A model generated the notes under the pieces. It was not told where the DNA came from. It saw only the letters and a program-made list of their open reading frames with translations, and did no database searches. A program made the translations under genes and the position numbers. Below are positions 52,690 to 59,887 of a stretch of DNA of 64,000 nt, in pieces (the first letter of the stretch is position 1; every line of letters starts with the position of its first letter). Source of the DNA: Planococcus wigleyi (GTDB taxonomy: Bacteria; Bacillota; Bacilli; Bacillales_A; Planococcaceae); assembly GCF_014836985.1 (NCBI RefSeq), contig NZ_JACSPU010000003.1, positions 372,001 through 436,000 on the forward strand. Direction: 5' to 3'.

Positions 52690-52722
52690 TCAGCGAGGGC
52701 GTTGTGCCCTCGCTGATTTTTT
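52690..52722 (+). terminator. Terminator of the siderophore uptake operon
   Basis: A perfect 11-bp stem (52690-52700 and 52706-52716) has a GTTGT loop and a T run. Confidence 0.9.
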
Positions 52723-52742
52723 TATTTTATAAGCTTAATCGA

Positions 52743-52808
52743 TTGAAAAAAATGAAATTGGGTATATAATATTTGTATAGGTTTTATATAAGTAATATAG
52801 TAATATAG
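52743..52808 (+). promoter_or_regulatory. Promoter of the HrtBA-like exporter
   Basis: TTGAAA (52743-52748) and TATAAT (52765-52770) are 16 bp apart. The A/T-rich leader carries the direct repeat AGTAATATAGTAATAT (52791-52806), a possible regulator site. Confidence 0.6.
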
Positions 52809-52853
52809 ACTGGTATTAAGGGTAAGATACATTATAGAGATGGAAGTGACGAA

Positions 52854-53918
52854 ATGTTTTTAGCGTGGAACGAAATTATAAAGAATAAACTGCGGTTTAC
52901 ATTGATTATTGGCGTATTGATGCTCGTTGCCTATCTGGTATTCTTTTTATCCGGATTGGCAAGTGGGCTGGCTAGCTTGAATAGGGAGGCCGTGGATAAA
53001 TGGGATGCTGATGCCATCGTCTTGACTGAAGAATCGGATCAGAGTCTGACTCAATCTTCTTTTGGCAGCGATGCAGTCGATACTATTGATGCAGATGAAA
53101 CAGCAGTTCTTGGGCAATTGAATGCCATCGCGCAGACTGGCGACGAAAAAGCCAATGTCTCTATTTTTGGCATCAACAGTGATGAATTCATTATGCCTGA
53201 AATAACTGAAGGGAAGGAATTCACCGGTGCCAATCAGGTGGTAGCTGGTGATGCACTGAAAGATGACGGCTTTAAACTGGGAGATACCATCAGCTTGTCT
53301 TCAACTGAGGAAAAGTTGGAAATTGTCGGATTCACAGACGAAGCACGTTTCAATGCGGCTCCTGTTCTTTATACGGACTTGGATACGTTCGAACAAGTAA
53401 AGTTTGGTGAAGCGGCGGGAAGTGAAAGTCAAATCAGCGGAGTTGCTGTACGGACTGATGATATTTCAGGGGTTACAAATGAAGAGGACCTCGCGGTGAT
53501 TGAGACAGAGACATTCATTGAAAGTCTCCCTGGATATACAGCGCAAAGCCTTACGCTGAACTTTATGATCTACTTCCTGTTTGCTATCTCCTCAGTAATT
53601 GTGGCGATTTTCCTTTACGTGTTGACGGTGCAAAAAATCAGTATGTTTGGGGTCATGAAAGCACAGGGAATTCCAAGCGGTTACTTGGCTCGTTCGGTTA
53701 TTGCGCAGACAGCTATCCTCGCAGCGGTCGGTGTAGTGGTTGGCCTTGGATTGACGCTTTTGACAGGCGCCTTTCTTCCGAGTGCAGTTCCTGTAGGGTT
53801 TGATATTCCAACAATGCTGATATACGGATTGGTACTGATTGTGGTAGCCATTCTAGGTGCAGTGTTCTCGGTGTTAACCATTGTGAAAATTGATCCATTA
53901 AAAGCGATTGGAGGTTAA
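52854..53918 (+). CDS. hrtB: FtsX-family ABC permease (HrtB-like)
   Basis: The 354-residue permease has one N-terminal helix (about residues 14-37), a large extracytoplasmic domain (about 40-230) and three C-terminal helices. This is the MacB/FtsX layout. The order and wording of LTVQKISMFGVMKAQGI and the C-terminal KIDPLKAIGG closely resemble HrtB of Staphylococcus aureus, which expels excess heme. The ATPase follows 3 bp later. No hssRS sensor-regulator pair is present in the window, so heme as substrate is an inference; a peptide or macrolide is possible. Confidence 0.75.
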   Translation: MFLAWNEIIKNKLRFTLIIGVLMLVAYLVFFLSGLASGLASLNREAVDKWDADAIVLTEESDQSLTQSSFGSDAVDTIDADETAVLGQLNAIAQTGDEKANVSIFGINSDEFIMPEITEGKEFTGANQVVAGDALKDDGFKLGDTISLSSTEEKLEIVGFTDEARFNAAPVLYTDLDTFEQVKFGEAAGSESQISGVAVRTDDISGVTNEEDLAVIETETFIESLPGYTAQSLTLNFMIYFLFAISSVIVAIFLYVLTVQKISMFGVMKAQGIPSGYLARSVIAQTAILAAVGVVVGLGLTLLTGAFLPSAVPVGFDIPTMLIYGLVLIVVAILGAVFSVLTIVKIDPLKAIGG

Positions 53919-53921
53919 ATC

Positions 53922-54596
53922 ATGGCAGTATTAGAATTGAATCGAGTAAAAAAGTCATTTGGAACAGGGCATAAAAAAGTAGATGCATTAAAAGAAACGA
54001 ACTTTCATGCGGAACGGGGAGAATTGATTGCTGTTATTGGGCCTTCGGGTTCCGGAAAAAGTACATTTTTGACGATTGCAGGAGGGCTCTTATCTCCGAC
54101 AGATGGGGATATACTGATCAACGATACAAACATCGCGACATTAAATGAAAAGCAATTGTCGAAAATCCGGTTAAAGGAAATCGGCTTTATCCTTCAAGCT
54201 TCCAATTTGGTGCCTTTTCTGACAGTGGAAAAGCAATTGAAGCTTTTGGATAAAGTCAAAAAGGACAATCTGAACAAAGGACAGTTGGAACAGCTATACA
54301 AAGATCTGGGTATTGGGGACCTCCGTGCCAAATATCCATCAGACCTTTCGGGGGGAGAGCGCCAACGGGTGGCGATCGCCAAAGCGCTATATAGCAATCC
54401 CTCCATCATATTGGCGGATGAACCGACAGCCTCTCTTGACTCTGACCGTGCTTATGAAGTAATGGAATTATTGAAAGAAGAAACGAAAAATAAAAAGACC
54501 ACGACGATTGTAGTGACGCATGACATCCGTCTGATCGACTATTGCGACAAGGTCTATAAAATGGTCGATGGCGTGCTGGAACTGCAGCAGCCGTGA
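53922..54596 (+). CDS. hrtA: ABC ATPase (HrtA/LolD-like)
   Basis: The 224-residue ATPase has Walker A GPSGSGKSTFL, signature LSGGERQRVAIAKAL and Walker B IILADEPTASLDS, as in LolD/MacB/HrtA members that drive mechanotransmission through FtsX-type permeases. It is 3 bp downstream of the permease gene, the reverse of the S. aureus order. A weak hairpin (about 54605-54637) follows. Confidence 0.8.
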   Translation: MAVLELNRVKKSFGTGHKKVDALKETNFHAERGELIAVIGPSGSGKSTFLTIAGGLLSPTDGDILINDTNIATLNEKQLSKIRLKEIGFILQASNLVPFLTVEKQLKLLDKVKKDNLNKGQLEQLYKDLGIGDLRAKYPSDLSGGERQRVAIAKALYSNPSIILADEPTASLDSDRAYEVMELLKEETKNKKTTTIVVTHDIRLIDYCDKVYKMVDGVLELQQP

Positions 54597-54682
54597 CAGT
54601 CGAGTTCGTTTGCCGATATGGCAGACGGGCTTTTCTTATGGCTTATGGTAAACTATGGGTAATGATGAAAGAGGTGAATGCG

Positions 54683-55321
54683 ATGAAGCGTCTATTTTAT
54701 CCGCTGGCAGTAGCCGCCTTACTCGGTTTTTTTGCTATTCTTGTAAATTACTCGAATGAATCCGTAATTCGAATCGATCAATCAGCGGCGGAGCTGCTGG
54801 ACGGCAGAGTGTTGCTCGATGGCATGTCCTTTATCGGTGACCCATGGATGATCATTACTGTGAGCCTGTTGCTGCTTGTCTATCTTTGGGTATTCCGGAA
54901 AAATTACAGGGGAATGTTGTTTGTCTTTTTTTCTGTAGGTCTCGGAAACGTCTTGAATCAATTGATGAAAGAATGGTTTGAACGCCCGCGCCCGGAGTCG
55001 CCGCATGATCTGGAGTCTTTTAGTTTTCCATCTAATCATGCGATGGTTGGGCTGCTCTATCTTTTTACAGTAGCGTACTTTCTCTCGGAGGCAAGTACTT
55101 CCAGAAAATCGAAGGTGATTATCTGGGCATTGGCTGTTGCATTGGCTGTAACTGTTGCGTTGTCGCGTGTGGCGGGGGGAGAACATTATTTCTCTGATGT
55201 AGCTGCAGGTTCACTACTAGGTTACGCGTGGTTTGTTGGAGTTGCGGTCTGGTATGAAATACGAGAACGACAGTTTCGCAACAAGGCAAAGGCGCAAAAA
55301 GAAGAGGAATTCCTGGATTGA
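54683..55321 (+). CDS. PAP2 family lipid phosphatase
   Basis: The 212-residue membrane enzyme has five to six helices and the three acid phosphatase motifs: KEWFERPRP, FPSNHAM (PSNH in place of PSGH) and SRVAGGEHYFSDV. PgpB/BcrC-like relatives dephosphorylate undecaprenyl diphosphate or phosphatidylglycerol phosphate on the outer face of the membrane. I chose ATG 54683, preceded by GAGGTG; the frame extends to 54593 but that part lacks a ribosome binding site. It is another candidate for the carrier-lipid cycle. Confidence 0.85.
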   Translation: MKRLFYPLAVAALLGFFAILVNYSNESVIRIDQSAAELLDGRVLLDGMSFIGDPWMIITVSLLLLVYLWVFRKNYRGMLFVFFSVGLGNVLNQLMKEWFERPRPESPHDLESFSFPSNHAMVGLLYLFTVAYFLSEASTSRKSKVIIWALAVALAVTVALSRVAGGEHYFSDVAAGSLLGYAWFVGVAVWYEIRERQFRNKAKAQKEEEFLD

Positions 55322-55341
55322 GCAGGAATTCCTCTTCTTTT
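55298..55341. terminator. Bidirectional terminator between the PAP2 gene and amtB
   Basis: AAGAGGAATTCCT pairs with AGGAATTCCTCTT across the stop codon, with T-rich ends on both strands. Confidence 0.85.
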
Positions 55342-55348
55342 GTTTGGA

Positions 55349-56638
55349 TCAAGAAATTGATTTGCGTGGAACCGGTGCATCTCCGAGTTGATTCAGACGA
55401 TGAGCGAATGAATCATTGCTTGCTGTTGGTGAACCTTGCAGCACGTCCTGCATTGAATAAGCTTGTGAGCCATGCTCTGAAAAATCGAGTCCAACTTCTT
55501 CTTCTTCGGCAGTGACTCTGAGCGGCACAATGGTGCCGATTGCAAACAGTACAAGAGTGGTTGAAATTGAAGCCCATACAATTACAGCAAGCACGCCGAC
55601 TGCCTGGATGCCGAGAATTTCAGCTCCGCCTCCGTAAAGCAGACCGCCGGTAGTATCAAATAAGCCGATTGCAAGCGTCCCCCAGATACCTGCAATACCG
55701 TGAACGGAAATAGCTCCGACCGGATCATCGACACGAATTTTGGAATCAAGCAAGCGAATCGCTTCGGTCATGACGACCCCGGCTATCAACCCGATAGCAA
55801 GAGCGCCGACGAGAGAAACGTTTGCTGCGCCTGCGGTGATGCCGACAAGGCCGGCAAGTGCGCCGTTCATTGTCAAGGAAGCATCGATACGGCCATAACG
55901 CAATCGTGTATATCCAGCTGTAGCGATAACTCCGGCAGAAGCTGCCAATAAGGTATTGGCAATTACTGGAGGTACTAGAGCGGGGTCGGCTGCCAAGGTG
56001 CTGCCTCCGTTAAATCCGAACCAGCCAAGCCAAAGGATGAAAACTCCCAATGCGCCGAGCGGCAAACTGTGGCCAGGAATCGTATTGATAGCCTTGCCGC
56101 TGTATTTGCCGATGCGTGGACCGATTTTCCAAGCGGCGATAAATGCGGCTACGGCTCCTGTCAGGTGGACTACTGTGGATCCGGCGAAATCGATAAAGCC
56201 GATCTGTGACAGCCAGCCGCCTCCCCACACCCAATGGCCGACAATCGGGTAAATGACAGCGGTCATGGCGATGGTCAACAAGATGTATGCAGATAAATTC
56301 ATTCGTTCTGCTACAGCTCCGGAAATGATTGTTGCACAAGTGGCGGCGAAAACAGCTTGGAAGACAAAGAATCCGATATCTTCAACGCCTGATAAGGCGA
56401 ATCCTTGTGTGCCGATTAATCCTAAAGACGAGGGACCGAACATAAGAGCATATCCGACGATAAAATAAAGAATGGACCCAAGTGAGACAGTAATCATATT
56501 TTTCATAAGAATGTTCAATGTGTTTTTAGATCGTGTAAACCCTGATTCCACCATGGCAAATCCTGCATGCATGAAAAATACCAACATAGCCCCGAGCATC
56601 ACCCATAACATATCTACTGAACTTTGAACTGCTTCCAT
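55349..56638 (-). CDS. amtB: Ammonium transporter AmtB (NrgA)
   Basis: The 429-residue transporter has 11 membrane helices and the Amt signatures GFAMVESGFTRSKN, the twin-histidine segments (VHLTGAV; VHGIAGIWG) and a 45-residue cytoplasmic tail. It moves ammonium at low external concentration and is regulated by the PII protein GlnK. GGAGGAG precedes the ATG. It follows glnK after 12 bp; B. subtilis has the reverse order (nrgA-nrgB). Confidence 0.95.
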   Translation of the reverse strand: MEAVQSSVDMLWVMLGAMLVFFMHAGFAMVESGFTRSKNTLNILMKNMITVSLGSILYFIVGYALMFGPSSLGLIGTQGFALSGVEDIGFFVFQAVFAATCATIISGAVAERMNLSAYILLTIAMTAVIYPIVGHWVWGGGWLSQIGFIDFAGSTVVHLTGAVAAFIAAWKIGPRIGKYSGKAINTIPGHSLPLGALGVFILWLGWFGFNGGSTLAADPALVPPVIANTLLAASAGVIATAGYTRLRYGRIDASLTMNGALAGLVGITAGAANVSLVGALAIGLIAGVVMTEAIRLLDSKIRVDDPVGAISVHGIAGIWGTLAIGLFDTTGGLLYGGGAEILGIQAVGVLAVIVWASISTTLVLFAIGTIVPLRVTAEEEEVGLDFSEHGSQAYSMQDVLQGSPTASNDSFAHRLNQLGDAPVPRKSIS

Positions 56639-56650
56639 CCAATCTCCTCC

Positions 56651-56992
56651 TTATCCAATTGCGACTATGCCGCGTTCTTTTGTTCGGATGCGTATGGCTT
56701 CTTCGACTGGGAGTATGAAAATCTTGCCATCCCCGACTTGGCCGGTTGAAGCATATTCCAACAGCGCCTGAATAATATCCTCGACTTTGTCATCGTCCAC
56801 TACCATTTCCAATTTCAATTTCGGGGAAAATTCCATGGTGTAGGCGTTGCCTCGGAATAACCCGACACGGCCTTCTTGCTTTCCGATTCCGGCGATTTCC
56901 GTTACACTCAAACCGTCTATTCCTTCAAGTGCCAAAGCCTGGCGAACGTCTGCAAAAACGGATGGCCGAATGATTGTCTCGATTTTTTTCAT
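56651..56992 (-). CDS. glnK: PII nitrogen regulator GlnK (NrgB)
   Basis: The 113-residue protein is a complete PII subunit with a T-loop ending GLFRGNAYTMEF (Y51) and the B- and C-loop motifs of the ATP site (VGDGKIFILPVEEAIRIRT). PII trimers bind ATP/ADP and 2-oxoglutarate, and block AmtB when ammonium is plentiful. AAGGAGGAG precedes the ATG at 56992. Two TnrA-type boxes lie upstream. Confidence 0.94.
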   Translation of the reverse strand: MKKIETIIRPSVFADVRQALALEGIDGLSVTEIAGIGKQEGRVGLFRGNAYTMEFSPKLKLEMVVDDDKVEDIIQALLEYASTGQVGDGKIFILPVEEAIRIRTKERGIVAIG

Positions 56993-57008
56993 GTCTTCTC
57001 CTCCTTGA

Positions 57009-57086
57009 TGTTAGGTTTGTTAACATCATAATTTATATTTTCTGAAAACGCAAGAGTTTTTTATTTAAATGTTAGGTAACCTTACA
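57009..57086 (-). promoter_or_regulatory. Paired TnrA/GlnR boxes upstream of glnK-amtB
   Basis: TGTTA-N7-TAACA (57009-57025) and TGTTA-N7-TTACA (57070-57086) both match the TnrA/GlnR consensus TGTNA-N7-TNACA exactly. Their centres are 61 bp apart, close to six helical turns. The distal box lies near -50 of a plausible -10 (TATAAA, 57037-57032); the proximal box lies close to the start site. A 12-of-15 match to the CodY motif sits at 57036-57050 over the -10. Confidence 0.85.
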
Positions 57087-57108
57087 TTAAAAACAGAGGT
57101 GAAAAGGA

Positions 57109-57753
57109 ATGTATAGAATATCTGAAGAAATAGCTGCTTTGGGGAAACGAAGAATTGAAGGATACCCGGTAGAAGGCTTCGTTTGGGGAAGCGGACCCAC
57201 AAATCCTGCTCTTATGCTTGTAGGCGAGGCGCCAGGAGAAAATGAATTGGAAACAGGCATCCCGTTTACCGGCAGAGCGGGAAAAGAGTTGATGGCTTCC
57301 CTGCAAAGTGTTGGCTTGTCGAGGGAAGACGTCTACATAACAAGCGCGGTCCGCAGCCGGCCGTATAAATGGGGGGCAAAAAAGAAGCGAAATGGAGAAA
57401 TAATCGAAAGAAAATACAACCGTGCTCCGACGAAAAAGGAAATTATCGCGCATGCACCCATATTAGATGCGGAAATTCGGGATGTCGGCCCACCGCTGAT
57501 CGTGACCCTGGGAAATATTGGGCTGCAGCGCCTGATCGGACCGCAAGCGAAAGTAACGGAACTGCACGGCGTCCTCATGGAAACGCCAATTTTGCGGTGG
57601 AATGAGGAAGAAGGCAGCTTTAAAGAAACTGCTGAAGTTTATCATATTTTCCCTACATTCCATCCTGCCAGTGTCTTTTATAATCCGTCTGTTAGAGCAC
57701 TTAAAGATGATGATTGGCGGAGATTAAAGGATCTTCTTGGAGAGATAAGATAA
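57109..57753 (+). CDS. Uracil-DNA glycosylase family protein without the iron-sulfur cysteines
   Basis: The 214-residue protein has the family 4 motifs GEAPGENE...GIPFTGRAG (about residues 39-58) and FHPAS near residue 185, as in the enzymes that remove uracil from DNA. The whole protein contains no cysteine. The four cysteines that bind the [4Fe-4S] cluster in family 4 are missing; for example the usual N-V-V-K-C-R-P-P region reads TSAVRSRPY. It may be a cluster-free branch with altered specificity. GAGGTG(AAAAGG) precedes the ATG. It is divergent from glnK. Confidence 0.78.
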   Translation: MYRISEEIAALGKRRIEGYPVEGFVWGSGPTNPALMLVGEAPGENELETGIPFTGRAGKELMASLQSVGLSREDVYITSAVRSRPYKWGAKKKRNGEIIERKYNRAPTKKEIIAHAPILDAEIRDVGPPLIVTLGNIGLQRLIGPQAKVTELHGVLMETPILRWNEEEGSFKETAEVYHIFPTFHPASVFYNPSVRALKDDDWRRLKDLLGEIR

Positions 57754-57788
57754 ATGAATAATGGGAAATCTTTCTTAGTTGAAAAATG

Positions 57789-57817
57789 TTGCGCAAAGGA
57801 AACTTTTGCCGTACAAT
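57789..57817 (+). promoter_or_regulatory. zupT promoter
   Basis: TTGCGC (57789-57794) and TACAAT (57812-57817) are 17 bp apart and lie 36 bp before the chosen start codon. Confidence 0.55.
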
Positions 57818-57853
57818 AACGTTATTCACTTGAATTGGAAAGAAGGCATGTCT

Positions 57854-58663
57854 ATGGATAGTGCAGTCTTATTTGCGTTAGGATTGACTCTTTTTGCTGG
57901 ACTCGCCACAGGGATTGGCAGTTTAATCGCATTTTTTGCATCCCGTACAAATACGAAGTTTTTATCAATTTCTCTTGGTTTTTCAGCCGGAGTCATGATT
58001 TACGTTTCTATGATTGAAATTTTCTTCAAAGCAAAAGATTCTTTGACGGGTGCCCACGGTGAGACGATGGGTTATTGGTTGACGCTTGCAGGCTTTTTTG
58101 GCGGAATGATCTTTATGGCAGGGCTGGATCGCATCCTTCCTCAATTGGGGAATCCGCATGAAGTTAAAACCGTGGAGGATATGGATGACGGGCCGACCAA
58201 TGACGAATACGCCAGATTGCGTAAAATGGGTATTTTTACAGCGTTGGCTATCGGAATCCACAACTTCCCTGAAGGAATCGCCACATTTATGTCAGCTATA
58301 CAAGATCCGGCTCTTGGGGTGGCGATTGCCATTGCGGTAGCTATCCACAACATTCCAGAAGGAATTGCAGTTTCGGTGCCGATTTATTATGCGACTGGAA
58401 GCCGGAAAAAAGCATTTCAGTACAGTTTTCTTTCAGGCATTTCAGAGCCGGTAGGAGCGATTGCGGCCTGGTTGTTCTTGATGCCGTTTCTTAGTGACAC
58501 GTTATTCGGGATAATATTTGCCGGTGTGGCGGGCATCATGGTCTTTATTTCGCTGGATGAATTATTGCCAGCCGCTAAACGATACGACGAAGCACACCTG
58601 TCCATTTATGGGTTGGTAGCGGGAATGGCAGTCATGGCTGTCAGCCTGGTACTCATCGTTTAA
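57854..58663 (+). CDS. zupT: ZIP family zinc transporter (ZupT-like)
   Basis: The 269-residue protein has eight membrane helices and the two metal-binding helix motifs, IGIHNFPEGIATF and AIHNIPEGIAVSV (about residues 135-175). It imports zinc and possibly iron, manganese or cobalt. I chose ATG 57854, with AGAAGG (57841-57846) 7 bp upstream; ATG 57848 is too close to that sequence and the region before 57848 is likely leader. A hairpin that overlaps the next gene's ribosome binding site follows directly. Confidence 0.88.
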   Translation: MDSAVLFALGLTLFAGLATGIGSLIAFFASRTNTKFLSISLGFSAGVMIYVSMIEIFFKAKDSLTGAHGETMGYWLTLAGFFGGMIFMAGLDRILPQLGNPHEVKTVEDMDDGPTNDEYARLRKMGIFTALAIGIHNFPEGIATFMSAIQDPALGVAIAIAVAIHNIPEGIAVSVPIYYATGSRKKAFQYSFLSGISEPVGAIAAWLFLMPFLSDTLFGIIFAGVAGIMVFISLDELLPAAKRYDEAHLSIYGLVAGMAVMAVSLVLIV

Positions 58664-58664
58664 A

Positions 58665-58715
58665 TGAAACTTTTTGCCTCCTGTTCTCGTAGTAAAGAGA
58701 AAAGGAGGCTTTTTC
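58665..58715 (+). promoter_or_regulatory. Hairpin that buries the DUF4003 ribosome binding site, with ECF-like promoter
   Basis: Arms 58676-58688 and 58697-58709 pair at 12 of 13 positions, and TTTTTC follows, as in a terminator of zupT. The right arm contains AAAGGAGG, the ribosome binding site of the next gene (ATG 58717). TGAAAC (58665-58670), N17, CGTA (58688-58691) resembles a sigma-W-type promoter. A transcript starting there would lack the left arm and leave the site free. Confidence 0.55.
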
Positions 58716-58716
58716 T

Positions 58717-59667
58717 ATGGATATCAAACACATTGAAGAAACTTTTTCAGAGGTGTCGAAAACATTGGGTTGGGCAGTGGATAAACGGATTGCCTTAGCC
58801 GTAACGAATATATACTTATCACGTGGCAAAGCCTTCGATGCCGAAGTTCATGAAGCTATTGTTGGAGTAATCAAAAAGAATGAAGGGTGGACGTCGCCGT
58901 TGCGCTCTCATCTGCTCCATGTAGCCGCAGCTTTCATGGCGGCGAAAGAAGAGGACGTGGAAAGTTCGCTGAAGTTGATCAACCAAAATCAGGGAGAGTT
59001 GAATAACGCGGGCTTCTGGAAAACATCCTATACGTATTTGGCGGCCCTGCTGATGAAGAAACCGGAAGAAGCGGACCGGGCAAGAAAATTATACGAAGAG
59101 ATGAAAAAACACCATAAATTCCTGACCTCCAATGAAGATATTCCTTATGCCGTTTTATTGGGGAGCAGGGAAGGGTCGCTTGAAGAGAGAGCTGAAACGA
59201 TGAATATATACTACCGTGATTTGCGTGAGCAGGGCTTCAATATGGGGAATGACCTTCAGTGGCTATCCCAGATCATGACGTTCGATTCGCCTGTTTATGA
59301 TCCGGAAATGGTCGGCAGGGTTTTGGCGATCCACCAATTTTTTAAAGAAGAGAAAATCAAAATTCGTGCGGCGCAGTATCCCGTTCTCGGTTTTTTGGCG
59401 GTCATGCGAGCAGATGGGAAAGCGCTCCGGGGGATTGTAGAAAATACTCGTGAATTAGAGGGAAATAAAATTTTCCGTTGGTATAAAGATGTGGCGTTTT
59501 CAACTGCTGTGCAGCAGGCGCTGAATGATACGATTGACGCGCAGGAAATTTCGGCAATGACCTTCTCTACGTCACTGGAAACCTTGATGCAGGCCCAACA
59601 GGCTGCCATGATGGTCAGCATCAATGCGGCAGTCATCTCTTCGACCAATAGTTCCTCAGGTTCGTGA
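58717..59667 (+). CDS. DUF4003 family protein
   Basis: The 316-residue soluble protein is helical and matches the DUF4003 family (LGWAVDKRIALAVTNIYLSRGKAFD at the start; LLHVAAAFMAAKEEDVE; FLAVMRADGKALRGIVENT). The serine-rich C terminus (SSTNSSSGS) is disordered. The family has no assigned function, but its occurrence in Bacillales genomes is wide. The ribosome binding site is in a hairpin with the zupT terminator, and a sigma-W-like promoter precedes it, so the gene may be stress-induced. Confidence 0.82.
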   Translation: MDIKHIEETFSEVSKTLGWAVDKRIALAVTNIYLSRGKAFDAEVHEAIVGVIKKNEGWTSPLRSHLLHVAAAFMAAKEEDVESSLKLINQNQGELNNAGFWKTSYTYLAALLMKKPEEADRARKLYEEMKKHHKFLTSNEDIPYAVLLGSREGSLEERAETMNIYYRDLREQGFNMGNDLQWLSQIMTFDSPVYDPEMVGRVLAIHQFFKEEKIKIRAAQYPVLGFLAVMRADGKALRGIVENTRELEGNKIFRWYKDVAFSTAVQQALNDTIDAQEISAMTFSTSLETLMQAQQAAMMVSINAAVISSTNSSSGS

Positions 59668-59812
59668 TCATAGGGCAATGTTCGAACCGCAGTGGCTTTG
59701 TGCAAAGGGCAGCTGACAGAGATGGTTCAGCAAGAAGCACTTGGAAGAATATTATTTTGCTTAAATGAATTTACTTTAAATTAATTGAAAAAACAGACTT
59801 TTCGGTAGAGGG

Positions 59813-59875
59813 TTGTCACTGATTCTCCTACGGCGTATAGTGGTGTAAAGACAGTAGTTTACACGTGTCATGACA
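59813..59875 (+). promoter_or_regulatory. niaP promoter with candidate NiaR operator
   Basis: TTGTCA (59813-59818) and TATAGT (59836-59841) are 17 bp apart. GTGTAAA-N8-TTTACAC (59843-59864) and the palindrome TGTCATGACA (59866-59875) follow at the expected start site, overlapping the ribosome binding site. NiaR represses niacin uptake genes in Bacillales; that this site is its target is inferred from the gene it precedes. The 220-base gap before it holds nothing else I can identify. Confidence 0.6.
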
Positions 59876-59887
59876 AGGAGAATGAAG

